From the NCBI GenBank assembly GCA_034401795.1, contig CM067370.1, positions 106,539,387-106,603,386 of the forward strand: DNA of 64,000 bases, given 5' to 3'. The translations under genes and the position numbers were made by a program. The notes beneath the pieces were generated by a model. It was given only the letters and a program-made list of their open reading frames with translations. It ran no database searches and was not told the DNA's origin. Below are positions 63,222 to 64,000 of the stretch, in pieces (position 1 is the stretch's first letter; each line of letters opens with the position of its first letter). Source of the stretch: Chaetoderma sp. LZ-2023a. Taxonomy: Eukaryota > Mollusca > Caudofoveata > Chaetodermatida > Chaetodermatidae.

Positions 63222-64000
63222 GTAATCAAGAATTATTGTCATGATTGTTATTATTCTCATATTCATTTACCGTTCCCTATATTCCCTTCATTCAACCATC
63301 GCTCTATCTCATCTTAAAGACTGGCATGTGTATGACTTCTGGGTACCCCTATGACCATATCACTTTCTCAGTTAAAAGTTCAGCTACCGAAATTATATCG
63401 CCCTTGTTTACCCTAAAAACCTTCCTCTTTCACAACTATGCACACACTGGGTTTATTATTGTTTGATAACTTAGCTTCTACGTGGAGTATGTTGATGAAA
63501 TTGGCCATGACAGTAAGAAAACCTATTGTGTGTGTCGGTTCATCCATACATAGATTTTGCTGGCCACGTATCAGATGTTTTACTTGATTCAATAACTTAC
63601 CTTCTACTTGGAGCGAGGGAGGAACCTACTATGGGTTATCGATCAATCTGGCTGGGTGTTTTGCCACCCGAGGAGGTGGATGGTGAGTGTGATTTTTGAC
63701 ATGTTTGATTTAAGATTGTGATATTAGGTTCCATTTCGCGGTACATTTCCAGACACGTTTTTGTGCACCCATTAATCCAATTGGTGATTGTGCCGCTGCA
63801 GCAATCCCTGATTTACCTAGACCTGACTTAACACTTTGTTGCCTGTAGCACCCCAGACTGCCTTGATCACTCCAGACTGTACTTGCCCAGGCTGCCCTAT
63901 GCTTTCTCAATGGCAATGATAGCAAAAAAATTTCCTGGATGAGTGCTCTCCCTTTAGCCACTAGCCATCTGTTTTATCCAGGCATATTTGTGTGGTACAA
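63222..64000. other. Intron or intergenic sequence after the last visible exon
   Basis: No exon continuing NCAPD3 could be recognised. A GT-flanked open stretch ending at 63681 (GAGGAGGTGGATG then GTGAGT) has a donor but its translation does not resemble the expected next block. The 83-codon minus frame at 63710-63961 shows no features. Confidence 0.5.

Noticed and set aside
63612..63681. Possible 15th NCAPD3 exon ending in GGATG then GTGAGT
   Set aside because: A good donor, but the translation does not resemble the acidic and hydrophobic block that follows in NCAPD3, and no convincing acceptor was seen.

Overview
The window is eukaryotic, AT-rich, and looks like marine-invertebrate nuclear DNA. 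The evidence is a split host gene with GT/AG introns, DIRS-type tyrosine-recombinase retrotransposons, Tc1 and hAT transposons, satellites, and introns full of hairpin-forming MITEs. Several dispersed repeats are of kinds common in lophotrochozoan or mollusc-like genomes. I cannot name the species.

Layout. 1-8.9 kb: two head-to-tail copies of DIRS family A. A1 is truncated at about 3287 and fused to A2; A2 keeps its internal complementary region (ICR) and right inverted terminal repeat (ITR). 9.4-11.0 kb: a Tc1-like element with a full-length transposase ORF, inserted at the edge of a satellite. 11.0-13.5 kb: a satellite with a 42-bp core period. 13.6-19.3 kb: a related 24/26-bp satellite, split by a 4.1-kb hAT element that has an 8-bp target duplication and a 616-aa transposase. 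20.5-20.9 kb: a MITE. 20.99-23.13 and 30.08-31.9 kb: the two halves of a decayed Ngaro-like element on the minus strand, interrupted by DIRS family B (23135-30079). Element B has both ITRs, an ICR and long gag, RT/RNase H and recombinase ORFs. 32.1-32.9 kb: degenerate tandem repeats. 33.6-39.0 kb: a third family A copy (A3), with ITRs and an ICR but rearranged ORFs.

From 39.5 kb to the right edge the window holds the middle of one host gene on the plus strand. I identify it as NCAPD3, the HEAT-repeat subunit D3 of condensin II. Fourteen exons were located (about 507 codons) and reading phase is preserved across all 13 introns. The first and last exons of the gene are outside the window or unidentified. 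The introns carry a 3.2-kb 60-bp satellite with higher-order structure, 151-bp and about 170-bp tandem repeats, and many copies of at least four hairpin/MITE families.

How the parts relate. The DIRS proteins serve their own mobility: Gag binds nucleic acid, RT/RNase H copies the RNA, and the tyrosine recombinase integrates a circle whose junction is represented in the ICR. No copy is clearly intact. The transposons are nested in each other and in satellites, which gives a relative age order: the Ngaro fossil predates DIRS B, and the satellites predate the hAT element and probably the Tc1 element. Only NCAPD3 is a recognisable cellular gene.
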